Positions 21,168 through 30,825 of a stretch of DNA of 64,000 bases are shown piece after piece. Location of the stretch: positions 1,909,230 to 1,973,229 of the forward strand of contig CM061246.1 in assembly GCA_022605425.2 (NCBI GenBank). The letters run 5' to 3'. The stretch's first letter is position 1; the number at the start of each line of letters is the position of its first letter. Made by a program: the position numbers and the translations under genes. This stretch comes from Hamiltosporidium tvaerminnensis (Eukaryota > Microsporidia > Dubosqiidae). The notes beneath the pieces are model-generated. The model made no database searches, was not told where the DNA came from, and saw only the letters and a list, made by a program, of their open reading frames with translations.

Positions 21168-21434
21168 AATGGATGTTATTATGAGAGCAGAGATGCATCA
21201 AGAACCAACACCCCCTTTAAAACAAGCGAAGAGAGATGAAGATGGTGTTAAAATTTTATAAACAAAAAATAATACACCCCATATTTCACAAGAAAGAACC
21301 ACGTATGAGGAACCGACCATAAACATAAATGAAGCGTCGGATTTAGAAGAAGAGACAGTAGTGATTCAAGAAGTAGAAGAAAATATATAAAAAAGGTAAA
21401 AAAATTTTAACCCAGAATTGTATTAAATAAATTG
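21168..21434 (+). mobile_element. 5'-truncated Dong/R4-like LINE, 3' end only
   Basis: Aligns to the last ~90 codons and 3' tail of the large - strand copy at 23.1-26.9 kb. Reading ATGAGAGCAGAGATGCATCA... here parallels MRAEMHEE there. A TAA at about 21,258 interrupts the frame. Beyond it the frame is open to a natural stop after EVEENI. The tail TTAACCCAGAATT begins at 21407 and ends near 21,434. This copy preserves the C-terminal frame that is shifted in the larger copy. Typical of incomplete target-primed reverse transcription. Confidence 0.85.
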
Positions 21435-23070
21435 TTTTGATTATTCTGAAATAAAATAACAATTTTTATTGCACAATAAGTAAAAATGATGGTAACAATA
21501 TCAAAGAAACAAAGGTAAACTATTTTTTTCATTAAACAAAGTAATAGACCGATTTAAAGGGATAGAAACAAGAATATCGTACCGAAATTTTGTATTACAC
21601 TCCGCACTGAAGAGATGGTTTAAATTCATATGTGCGAGCAAACGCTACACGAAATGGAACATCACAGTACATTTGAAACATTTACACATATCGGGGCTTA
21701 GTATGTTTTCTTGGTAATAATGCGAATTCAGTCTTGTTATTACCATGCTATGACCCACTATTACATTTAACATCAATATTTTAAACGAAAAATAAAAATA
21801 AGATAGTTAGCAGCGAGTGGGTCGACTGTATAAAAGCAAATGTATAAATATAAAAATCATTTAACACCAATTTTAATTATGTATTTTGTTTGGAATAACA
21901 AGAATTACGAATAACTTCTCGAAATTGGCGTTTTTTTCTAAAAATATATATCCTATATATTTTCTCCTAATTTTTTTTAAAGTATTTTTTTATGTTATAA
22001 AATAAGTAGCCTTGAAAATATCCGCTATATTATTTTTTAACACCAGTAGAAAATTAAAACATTTATTTAAAATATCAATTTAAAGTTTAATGAGATGTAT
22101 ATTAATTAGTACTTTAGTATAAAATATTATAACATATTAGCCTTTTTATAGAAGTCAAAATGGTCATCGGGCTAAAAAAAATGGCGACTATTGATCTAAA
22201 CCATCTTATTTAAGTTCTTAGTTTCAGATTCAGAGGTTAATTCTAAATTATTCAAATAAAAAGGTTTTAAAGTTATAAAATGTGTTTTTTCCTATTAGTG
22301 CAAAAGTTATATTAAAACATATTTGAATTTTTTGAGAAATGCAGCAAATAATTAAAAAAAATCTTTAAGAAGTAAAAACTTGGCATAAATTTTCTATTGG
22401 ATTATGGTGGGTAAAAGAAATAAGCCAGAGAGAAATAAAAATATCACCAAAAATTTTTAAAGATATTGGAATTTTTAAAAAAAAAGTAAAAGTATATTAA
22501 AGGAAAATGAAGCTTCATGAAGAATTCTGGATTAGAAAAAAACTTTATAGAGTTATAGAAGAAATAAATATTGATAGAAATTTTTTATTATGAAAAGTCA
22601 GTTTTCTTAAAAATATGGAGATGAAACTATTAAAATATTTAAATTTATAAAACATTTAAATATTCTAGAATTTTTTTAAGATTCTATTGTATATCCCAAA
22701 GTTCTATAATATCAATAAGAACTCGAATATATGTTATATCACAAGTATCACATGAAAAGTAATAACAGTCGAATATTGCCAGTCTAAACCCCAAAATAAA
22801 AAAATAACCAAATTTCATTTTCTAAAATATTCAGAAGGTAAACTTTATGAGGAACCATAATAAAATAACGTTCATATTGTAAATTATGTAAAGTAAAAAC
22901 ACCATATTTAATCCGTATAGTTAACTTTTTGTCATCAATTAGATCAAAATCATACATTTAAAATAATAAAAAATGTAAATGCTGAAAATTCTTTAGTTCT
23001 AGTTTATTTATACACTAAAATCCAAAATGATGGATCTTGACACATTCTAAACCAATCAATAGAACAAAAA
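21435..23070. other. AT-rich spacer between opposed Dong-like copies
   Basis: About 1.6 kb without a recognisable gene. A patch near 22,390-22,640 reads as a partly open + strand frame with stops and could be a gene relic, but no family is apparent. Confidence 0.4.
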
Positions 23071-26000
23071 AATAAAATTCTGGGTTAAAATATTTTTAAC
23101 ATTTTTATATGTTTTCTTCTACCTCTTTAACCACTATTGTCTCTTCTTCCAAATCCGATTCTTTATTTTGTTATTGATCAGTTCCTCTAAAGTGATTCTT
23201 CCTTGTGAAATAAAGGGTGCTTTATTTTTTGGTTTAAAATTTTTTGCAGCATCTTCCTCTCTCTTCTCTTCTTTTAAAGGGGGTGTTGATTCCTCATGCA
23301 TCTCTGCTCTCATAATAACACCTATTGACGCTCTCTCCCAGTTCTCTTCGGCATTTAGTCCTGACTCAAGTCCTCTTCGTCGATCAAAGGAAATTGTTTC
23401 GACTGTTTTCTTAAGTACTATAGACTGAATGTATGCCTCTACATTCATGGGTATTTCTAGTATTTTAAGATGAGATTTATGGTATTTTGTCACAATACCG
23501 TCCCAGGTCATCACATAAGGGATTATCTCAACACTACACTTATAAATAAGACCCAACTCATTGGCTAGCAGGTCTTACTTCCTAAGTTTTTCAGTTTCCA
23601 CTATTTGAAGTGAATCTTGGGAAGTGATTCCTACTTCAATGAGTGTTATCTTATTCTTCTTCTTATCTAAAATAAATATGTCCGGTCTGTTATTCCGAAT
23701 TTTAACATCAGTTTTTATTCTGGTGTCTACTCTTATCTCTGCATACTCATTATCAAGAATTTCTTGAACTGAGTGACTCCTTATTCGTTTTGAAGACTTA
23801 AACTTATATCTATTTAGAAGAAGTAGGTGTAGGCATCTAACCACTTCATTATGCCGTCTAGTGTAATCATGGCCTAGCATTTTTTCGCATCTAGTTGCTA
23901 GATGATCTACAGTCTTACCAGACTTCCCGCAATGTTGACACACACCATCTGCTCCCCAGAATACATTTATATCCTGGATATAGCAGAACACAGCTTCATT
24001 TCGTGGCCTAATATTTCCTCTCTTTAGCCATCTTGAAGAGTCACTAACACTTACAAGCTCATTTTTCCTTGCATTATATAACTTTGAATGTAGTTTTTGT
24101 TTTTCTATTTCGTTATATAGTTTTGCAAGTTGAGCTTCTTCTAAACTTTTCTTAGTGACTTCTTCTAACAACCTGTACTTTACTTTTAAGAAGCCTTTTA
24201 TTAGTGCAAGATGGGTTTTATTATTATTCTCCACCTTGAGGATTGCTGCTCGTCTAGTGGATATTTCTTTACTTTTTTCCAGACAATCCAAGAGTTGCAG
24301 AAGCATATGTTCGCTTCGCAACTCAACACTATGCAGGCCTCTTCCAAGTTCTGTTCTAGGAAGATACAACCGCTCTTTACATCCTGGGCGGAGATGTATC
24401 TTATTCTTAACCAACACCGCACGCACTGCATCATCTAACTTAGAGAAGTCAGCCGGTTCAAGTCGAAGTACTCCTATGTGATAGTTGATTAACGATATCG
24501 CATGTTGATTGATTGCAGAAAATAATTTTTTTGCGTTTAATATAGTGTGACAAAGTCTTTCAAGTCTTGATATAAGTTTGCTTTGTAATTCTTCAAATGA
24601 GCTACGTGTTGGAATTCCTCTGCTATCTTCTATTATTCCTAAATATTTGTAAACATTAACACCTTCTAGAGGAGTAGCAGTATCTTCACAACACGTATCA
24701 TTTGTGGCCGACTTCTCTTTGTTAATCTCTAAGCCAATCACCTCTAAAAATTCCTTTGCCTCGCCTGTCATAGCACTCAATGTGGAGCTGTCTTTTGCAA
24801 GGAGCTTAAGATCATCAATAAACAAGAGATGATTAGTAGAATGGGATTCTGCATCTGTTTGTACTGTCGCTTTTGTGTATTTTTCATTAAGCTTTCGGCT
24901 TAATGGATCCATACACAACACAAATAACAAAGGTGACAGACTATCTCCTTGTAGGATCCCTCTATCAATCTTCTTGCTCATGATTTTTTCAAGCCCTACT
25001 GATATATCAATTTTCCATTTTGATATAATTACCTTAATAAATTTCAGGATCCAAACAGGTAAATTAAGGTTTTCAATGCATTGAGTTAAATAAGCATGAT
25101 CTATTGAATCATAAGCTTTTTTAACATCAATCCATGTTGCCTTAAGATTGTTTCCATACTCTTTATTTAAGGCAATATTCAGTAGAGCCTGCTTTTTTGC
25201 TCCCTGCACACCTCTAACTGCTCCCAACTGGTTCTCCGCAAGCAACCCTCGTCTTTCCACTTCAATTTGAACGACTTTCGTTACACACTTTGTCGTTAAC
25301 TTATAGAGGTTGGACATACAAGTGATTGGCCTGTAGTCAGAGCCTCTTCGTGGACTTCCTTTCGGTATCAAATACGTAAGCCAGCAGTAAAACCAATCAG
25401 CTTGAGGTGTTTCTTCTAAACATATAACTTTCACAATATCATAAATATATTTGTGAAGAGTTGTAAGTTTCTTAATGAAAAAATTGTAAATACCATCAAT
25501 TCCAGCAGCTTTCCAATTAGGGAGCCAATTAATGATATTTACAAATTCCTCAAGTGAAGGAAACGTGGTCGGATGATTATCTGATACAAATGGAATCAAA
25601 TAATCATCGTACGTGACTATGTCATCATTTTTGTTCCACATTGTAGACCAAAAACTCACAATTTCATCACGACTAACCACATGTTCGGATTCCACACGCT
25701 CAGATAACCCCCGATAAAATTGACCTCGGAAAAGCTCAAACATACGATTCTCTTTTTGGAATTGCTTCCTTCTTTCATGCATCGTAATTTTTTTCTCGTA
25801 AACATTCAAAGACTCATTCTTCTTAACTAAAGCCTCAGAAAGATCAGTTACACTGCTCAAGTTTAAATTAAACTCTCGCATGATTTTCTTAAGGCTCTTC
25901 GTTTCCGAAGTGGAGAGCTTTTCCTGCTTACGAGCCTTCTCGAGAAGATCTTTGGAAAGTACTAACTTAGAAATTTTATTTTCTATGTTTTCCTTCCAAG

Positions 26001-26853
26001 CGGATCTAGGCTTTTCTTTGCGTGTTGCCTCGTCATAGCATACTTGGGCGGCCTAGATTATCTGTGCCACTGCAGTTATCGTCATCGGCACACAAGAATC
26101 AGCATACTCACCGATAATTCGATTAATAAGGTCCAAAACTTTACTGTCAACCAATTCACTTGGAAGCTTTCGAGTTCGGACTACCACTTTTCCAATTTCC
26201 TTCATCGAGATTTCTTTGATTTTACTCAAGAATTTATCTCTCAGGTTTATGTACTCTGTGGTGTCAGTCAGGGTGCATGGCTCTGTGAGACAATTGGCGA
26301 TTCTACGTCGCTCTCCATTCTCTTCTTGCCTTATTTCCCTTTCTGCCTCATTTTGTGCGAGTTTTTTAAACGTATCGATATCTAGTGTGCAGCTAAATTT
26401 CTCATTATAGTACCTCAGAATAGCGGGCCAGCCCTTTCTGGGCATTCTCTCAAACCTCTTTTGCAATGCTAGAATAGCAGATCTAGGCCATTCCTGCTCT
26501 ACGACTGTGACAGAGTCAAGTATTGAGTGCTATACCATCAGTCGATTCCCTTCTAGAATGGCATATGTATTGAGGTTTGTCATGCCGTTGGCTGGTTCAC
26601 ACGCAGTGGCATCGGTACCAGAAGACGAGGGTATGGTGTCAACCAAACAGACTGGACTAGTCTGGCAACTACTGCTTGGTGGTTGGTGGGTGGTGTCATG
26701 GAAGGTCGGTGGAGTTGGAAGTCTCTCGGATAACATTGCTACATCTACATCATACATCAAAATCTCTCTTGCGTTGTTCCCCCAGTTGTTTACAGCCTTT
26801 ATTTTTTCATTTTTTATATTTTCGCTGTCTACTTTTTTTCCTTCTACCCATTT
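23071..26853 (-). mobile_element. Dong/R4-clade non-LTR retrotransposon, nearly full length
   Basis: Single-ORF LINE of the type with a restriction-like endonuclease. Roughly 3.8 kb, clearly GC-richer than the flanking DNA, suggesting a fairly recent or horizontally acquired insertion. The 3' end is the short tail TTAACCCAGAATT just after the ORF. The 5' boundary is uncertain: the frame is open back to a TGA at 26854-26856 and no target-site duplication is clear. Related pieces: 21168-21434 (+), 42300-42950 (-), 3796-3823 (-). Confidence 0.9.
23134..26853 (-). pseudogene. Dong/R4-like ORF: reverse transcriptase + restriction-like endonuclease, three in-frame stops
   Basis: One continuous frame of about 1,240 codons interrupted only by stops at 26530-26532 (TAG), 26053-26055 (TAG) and 23575-23577 (TAA). 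The last is a Tyr codon (TAT) in the relic at 42.5 kb. Order of parts: Pro/Ser/Thr-rich N-terminus, RT with AAGIDGI, YRPITCMSN, WIDVKKAYDSIDH, GILQGDSLSPLLF and catalytic FIDDL, then thumb. Next come a zinc knuckle CQHCGKSGKTVDHLATRC and an endonuclease with RPDIFILD and LIEVG acidic residues. Near 23,160 a one-base loss, seen against the 21-kb copy, shifts the last ~20 codons. The encoded enzyme would nick target DNA and prime cDNA synthesis from its own RNA. The RT core is intact but the gene looks recently dead. Confidence 0.92.
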
Positions 26854-27115
26854 TCAAACTTTATAAAACACATATACCCATAATTTGTAACCCATTTAAA
26901 TGAAAAATATAAGAAACGTTTATAAAATATTAAAATTAATAGAAAAAGCTTCTGAAATAAAATTAAACTACAAAAATTTAGAAAAAAGAGAAACTTTACA
27001 CAAAAAGATAAAATTGTAAATATTTACTTAATAAAAATATTAAAAAAAAATTAAAAAAATTTAATAAAAAATATACAAAAGTATAAAATATTGTATAATT
27101 GGAGAAATAAATACA

Positions 27116-28087
27116 GTGGTTTATGACTTTTATGAAGATATAGAATGGTTGAAAAGTAAAAAAGAAAAAATAAAAATATTTAATGAAATAGAAAATAAAA
27201 TCAGTGATAAAATAGAAAATATATTTAGTAATGAAGAAAGATATGGTAGGTGTGTAGATCTTAAAAGTATTTTTGAAAAGTATAGAAGTATTATGAAATT
27301 TACAGATTATAAGGAATTTTTAGAAGATTTCCTTTGTGTTGAAAAATACAATTTTAGTTATTTTTCGTATTTAAAAGAATTAAATGAATATTTAAAAAGT
27401 TTTTGTTCAAGAGCTAAAATTAGAAAAAATAAGAAAATAAAAAATAAAAAAATAGAAAATGAACAAGAAATAGAACTTAGAGTTTTTTTCGATAGTAGAA
27501 CATTCTGTGAAGGATGTAATAAAATAATAATGACTAAAATGGTTTGTTTTCATATCAAAGGTAAGAGACATATGAAAAATATAAGTTGTAACCTTTTGAA
27601 TATAAAGTATGAGGAAATTTATAAATTTGAAAAAGAAATAAAAATATTTACAAAAATTTTTAAAGATGAAATTGAATTATCGAAAAGTCTTTGTAATGTT
27701 ATAGAAATAGAATGTATTTCTAATGAAGAAATTTCAGGTACAAAAAAATTTGCAGTTGAAAAAAATGAAGAAATTCCATCGTGGCTTAAGAAATATTACG
27801 GACTTGATATAACTTTTAGATGTGAAATTTGTAAAAATAAAAAAATACGAGGAAGAAAAGAATTCCTTAAACATTTTAAACAGCCGGAACACCTTGAAAA
27901 TCTTAAAACACACAATATTGAATACTGTGATTTATTTTATGGAATTACCACCTTTTCTGGAATAGAATATATGAAAACTCGCATATTTTTAGATCAAAAT
28001 ATTTTTATTGAAGAAGTAGAAGATGAAGAAGGGAATGTTTATGACAAAAAGACATTTGAAGATTTAAAAAAAATCGGAATTATTTGA
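27116..28087 (+). CDS. PRP9: splicing factor 3A subunit 3 (SF3a60 / Prp9)
   Basis: Subunit of the SF3a complex of U2 snRNP, needed for prespliceosome assembly in the nucleus. N-terminal NEERYGRCVDLKSIFEKY near 39-56 is the SF3a60 signature. A first zinc finger CEGC...H...H lies near 131-152. The conserved C-terminus has IPSWLKKYYGL, a matrin-type finger CEICKNKKIRGRKEFLKHF...H near 236-262, and the ending EDEEGNVYDKKTFEDLKKIGII. At 323 aa it is much shorter than human SF3A3 (501) or yeast Prp9 (530), losing mostly N-terminal sequence. No in-frame ATG exists between the upstream stop and residue 60. The listed start is a GTG, so the true start may lie across an unannotated intron. Downstream repeats overlap its last codons. 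Confidence 0.9.
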   Translation: MVYDFYEDIEWLKSKKEKIKIFNEIENKISDKIENIFSNEERYGRCVDLKSIFEKYRSIMKFTDYKEFLEDFLCVEKYNFSYFSYLKELNEYLKSFCSRAKIRKNKKIKNKKIENEQEIELRVFFDSRTFCEGCNKIIMTKMVCFHIKGKRHMKNISCNLLNIKYEEIYKFEKEIKIFTKIFKDEIELSKSLCNVIEIECISNEEISGTKKFAVEKNEEIPSWLKKYYGLDITFRCEICKNKKIRGRKEFLKHFKQPEHLENLKTHNIEYCDLFYGITTFSGIEYMKTRIFLDQNIFIEEVEDEEGNVYDKKTFEDLKKIGII

Positions 28088-28275
28088 TTAAATTTTCTAT
28101 CTTTTTGAAAGTATGAAATATTAAATTAAAGATTTAAAAAAAATGGGAATTATTTGATTAAATTATAATATTTTGAAATTATGAAATATTAATTTGAAGA
28201 TTTAAAAAAAGTATGAATAATTATTTGATGGAATTATAATATTTTGAAAGTATGAAATATTAAATTGAAATATTT
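28058..28275. repeat. ~69-bp tandem repeat containing the SF3a60 stop codon
   Basis: Three units start at 28058, 28128 and 28196 (spacing 70 and 68). The first unit includes the last ten codons and stop of SF3a60. Units 2 and 3 repeat the same DNA, including AAAAATSGGAATTATTTGAT-like sequence, downstream in non-coding DNA. Confidence 0.88.
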
Positions 28276-28611
28276 AAGAATCAAGAAATTTGAATTCATA
28301 ATCTAAATTTTCAAGGAAATATATGCTATATTTATTTTGTTCTACTGATGTATTTTCCTGGCTTATAATTATATATAATTACAATTTTTATCTCAATTTT
28401 TCAAGACTTGAATATAATTTCTAATTATTTTTACTAAAATGAAATGTTTGGTGCAAATCTCCAGTAAAAAAGCGAATTTTTTTTTATTTTAGAATTAAAT
28501 TAAAAAACGACCTATAACTTATTGAAATATTAAAAAAACTTTATAAAATAACAAATTTAAGCTATTTTTAGAAGAAAATTTTAAAAAAATTAAATTTAAA
28601 TAAAAAAAAAT
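28276..28611. other. convergent intergenic SF3a60 / Tma46-like
   Basis: AT-rich, no element recognised beyond the repeat array to its left. Confidence 0.5.
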
Positions 28612-29349
28612 TTAAACGTTTTTTGAATTTTTAATTCCCATTTCAGCTATTTTATCAATTATATCTTCTTCGTCACTATAGCATCTCTCTCTATAATCAC
28701 ATTCTAAAGCACTTTCATCATCCTTAAAAACTTCTGGTTTAAATTGAAACAATTCGGTTCCTTTCATTTTAATTTCCCGTGCTTTCTTTTCAAACTCCAC
28801 CTGTTCTTCTATTTTCTTTTTTTTCCATTTCATAAAAGTTTCTTCTGTTAATTTTTCGTTTTCTTGTATTTCTTGTCTGCTCAATTCTAGAAATTCTTCA
28901 AGAGTAATTTCTGCGTTTTCTTTATCCACATCAATTAATTTATGTACATCGCTACATGTTTTGTCTGGACAAATCCATTGTGAATTATATTGACCGGAAT
29001 TCATAGCATCTAACATAAAACGACATACAAGTTTTACTTGCTGATCTTCATTCTTCGGTTCTAAGGAAATATCATGATTAAACTTACAATTGGTTTTCTT
29101 GCAGTTGCCCTGTAAGAAAAGTTTACAGGGAACTGTTTTAGGATCCACACCTACGGGTACTTTTTGTACCGTTTCTTTTCGTTCATCCTTTTTGTCGTCC
29201 TTTTTCTTTGAAACGGTTTCTAGCGTTTTTAATTTTTCCATTTGTTTTTTTAATTGAAGATTTTTTTTCTTATTCTTTTGTCCAAACATTTTTTCTTCCA
29301 ATTCTTTCTTTTGCTCCTTTACCGATTTTGGTGGAAGTTTTGGTGGCAT
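28612..29349 (-). CDS. TMA46: CCCH zinc-finger protein of the Tma46/ZC3H15 (DFRP1) family
   Basis: Partner of DRG-family GTPases that associates with ribosomes; in yeast Tma46 binds Rbg1. The N-terminus MPPKLPPKS followed by a Lys-rich stretch with MFGQKNKKK is typical. The first CCCH finger is C75-C83-C88-H92 (CKLFLQGNCKKTNCKFNH). The second is C109, C127, C132, H136 (WICPDKTCSDVH). The region MKGTELFQFKPEVFKDDESA near 195-214 matches the family motif that contacts the GTPase. At 245 aa it is shorter than yeast (345) or human (426). ATG start. The DRG partner is not in this window. The symbol follows yeast by family. Confidence 0.9.
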   Translation of the reverse strand: MPPKLPPKSVKEQKKELEEKMFGQKNKKKNLQLKKQMEKLKTLETVSKKKDDKKDERKETVQKVPVGVDPKTVPCKLFLQGNCKKTNCKFNHDISLEPKNEDQQVKLVCRFMLDAMNSGQYNSQWICPDKTCSDVHKLIDVDKENAEITLEEFLELSRQEIQENEKLTEETFMKWKKKKIEEQVEFEKKAREIKMKGTELFQFKPEVFKDDESALECDYRERCYSDEEDIIDKIAEMGIKNSKNV

Positions 29350-30160
29350 AACAACGGTAAATAAAATTTCTGATAAAAGACAAGAAAAAACATTTTTTTT
29401 AGAAATTCGATAATAATAACGATCTGCTGAAAAGTGCTACAATAAACTCAGAATTAGAAATTTCTGTTTTTTTTTGTTTCTTAATCAATTTATTTTTCTG
29501 ATAAAAAAATGAAAATATTTGTTCATATTTAAAATATATTTCATAATTTTTATATCAGTTGGTTAGAATTGATTTTATTTAAAATAAGTTTAAAGTTGAG
29601 TCGATCGTAGTATTGTTACGGAAATCAATGATTTTTTAGCTTAAACATATTTTTTAGCCTCGTATTTTTAATTACCTGTATTTGGTCTGAAAAAAATCAA
29701 TTTCAACGGCGGAAATATTTATAACAATATATTAACACACTCTTGCACTCCTAGAAAGTTTCTTTGTTAAAACCAAATCCAATCAAGATATATATGTTTA
29801 ACCGTATATTATATTATCTGGTTTCTTTCGATATGAATAGAATACAATCTTCATTTGAATTAAAGCTTGGTTAAGTTATATGCCTTTCAAAGACATTTTT
29901 ATTTCGATTGGTTAGGTTGTCAGTTCAGGGCAAATTTTCTTTTAGGAAAGATAAGAGTATATCAAGAAGTGATTGAACCAATCCTTAAGAAGTGAATTCT
30001 TATATCTATACCAATAGCCCATTTGCGGCGAAATATAATTTAGAAACCTTAATTCTAAAATGATTTCTTTGCCAATTTTATTATTTTTACATACATTTTT
30101 TAAGTTTATGGATAATAAAACTTAGACTTCAAATAGTTAAATTATTATAAGATTAACCTT
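29350..30160. other. AT-rich intergenic
   Basis: Nothing recognised before the family A fragment at 30,161. Confidence 0.5.
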
Positions 30161-30270
30161 AGAGGGTAGATACCTACATAAAAAACCATTTGTTTTGAAA
30201 TGAATATGTGAAATTGCTGTGAAATCATTGCTTAAATTATTTGTTGGTATAAAAAACACACCGGATCTGA
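30161..30270 (+). mobile_element. dispersed repeat family A, 5' fragment
   Basis: Aligns to the first ~130 bp of copy 2. It runs through GATACCTACATAAAAAACC (for GATAACCACATAAAAAACT), then ATGAATATGTGAAATTGCTG and GTTGGTATAAAAAACACACC. Similarity stops abruptly near 30,270, so only the 5' part is kept. Confidence 0.75.
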
Positions 30271-30825
30271 GGGCTTATCTCCTAAAAGCCTAAACTACAA
30301 TAGATTAAAAAAAAATGAAAAATTAAATAACTGAATCACGAACCAATGGCCTATCATAAAAATCGGGACATAATATTGGAACATACAAGTAAAGGATTTC
30401 CGAGAAAATAGAAGAACATGTGAATATTGAAACATTTAGAGTCCCTAAAAAAGGTATTCTGTAAAAGGAAGAATAGATCCAGAAAAGACCAGTACATTCA
30501 TTTATAAGCAAAATAAAAAAACTAACGATATAATTGTTCATCCCCAACACCGAGAGGCAAAAGAAGACTGTAATAACTATTTAAGTATAATTTTCATAAA
30601 TATATATTTTAGAATTATAAATCTTGAAAAAAGAGATCTAAAAGCTCAATAATTATTTATAGAATAGCTTGTAAATAGAATTTTAAAATTTAAAAGAAAC
30701 ATTGTGTTTTATAAAAATTAATTGTAAAATAAATATATAATAAGAAACCGTACAAACATAGAATTGTTTTTGAATAGAACAAAACAGAAAGATAAATAGT
30801 AAAAGAATAAATCAGAAAATTTATT
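30271..30825. other. AT-rich intergenic
   Basis: No supported gene. The 75-codon - strand frame at 30323-30550 looks incidental. Confidence 0.5.
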
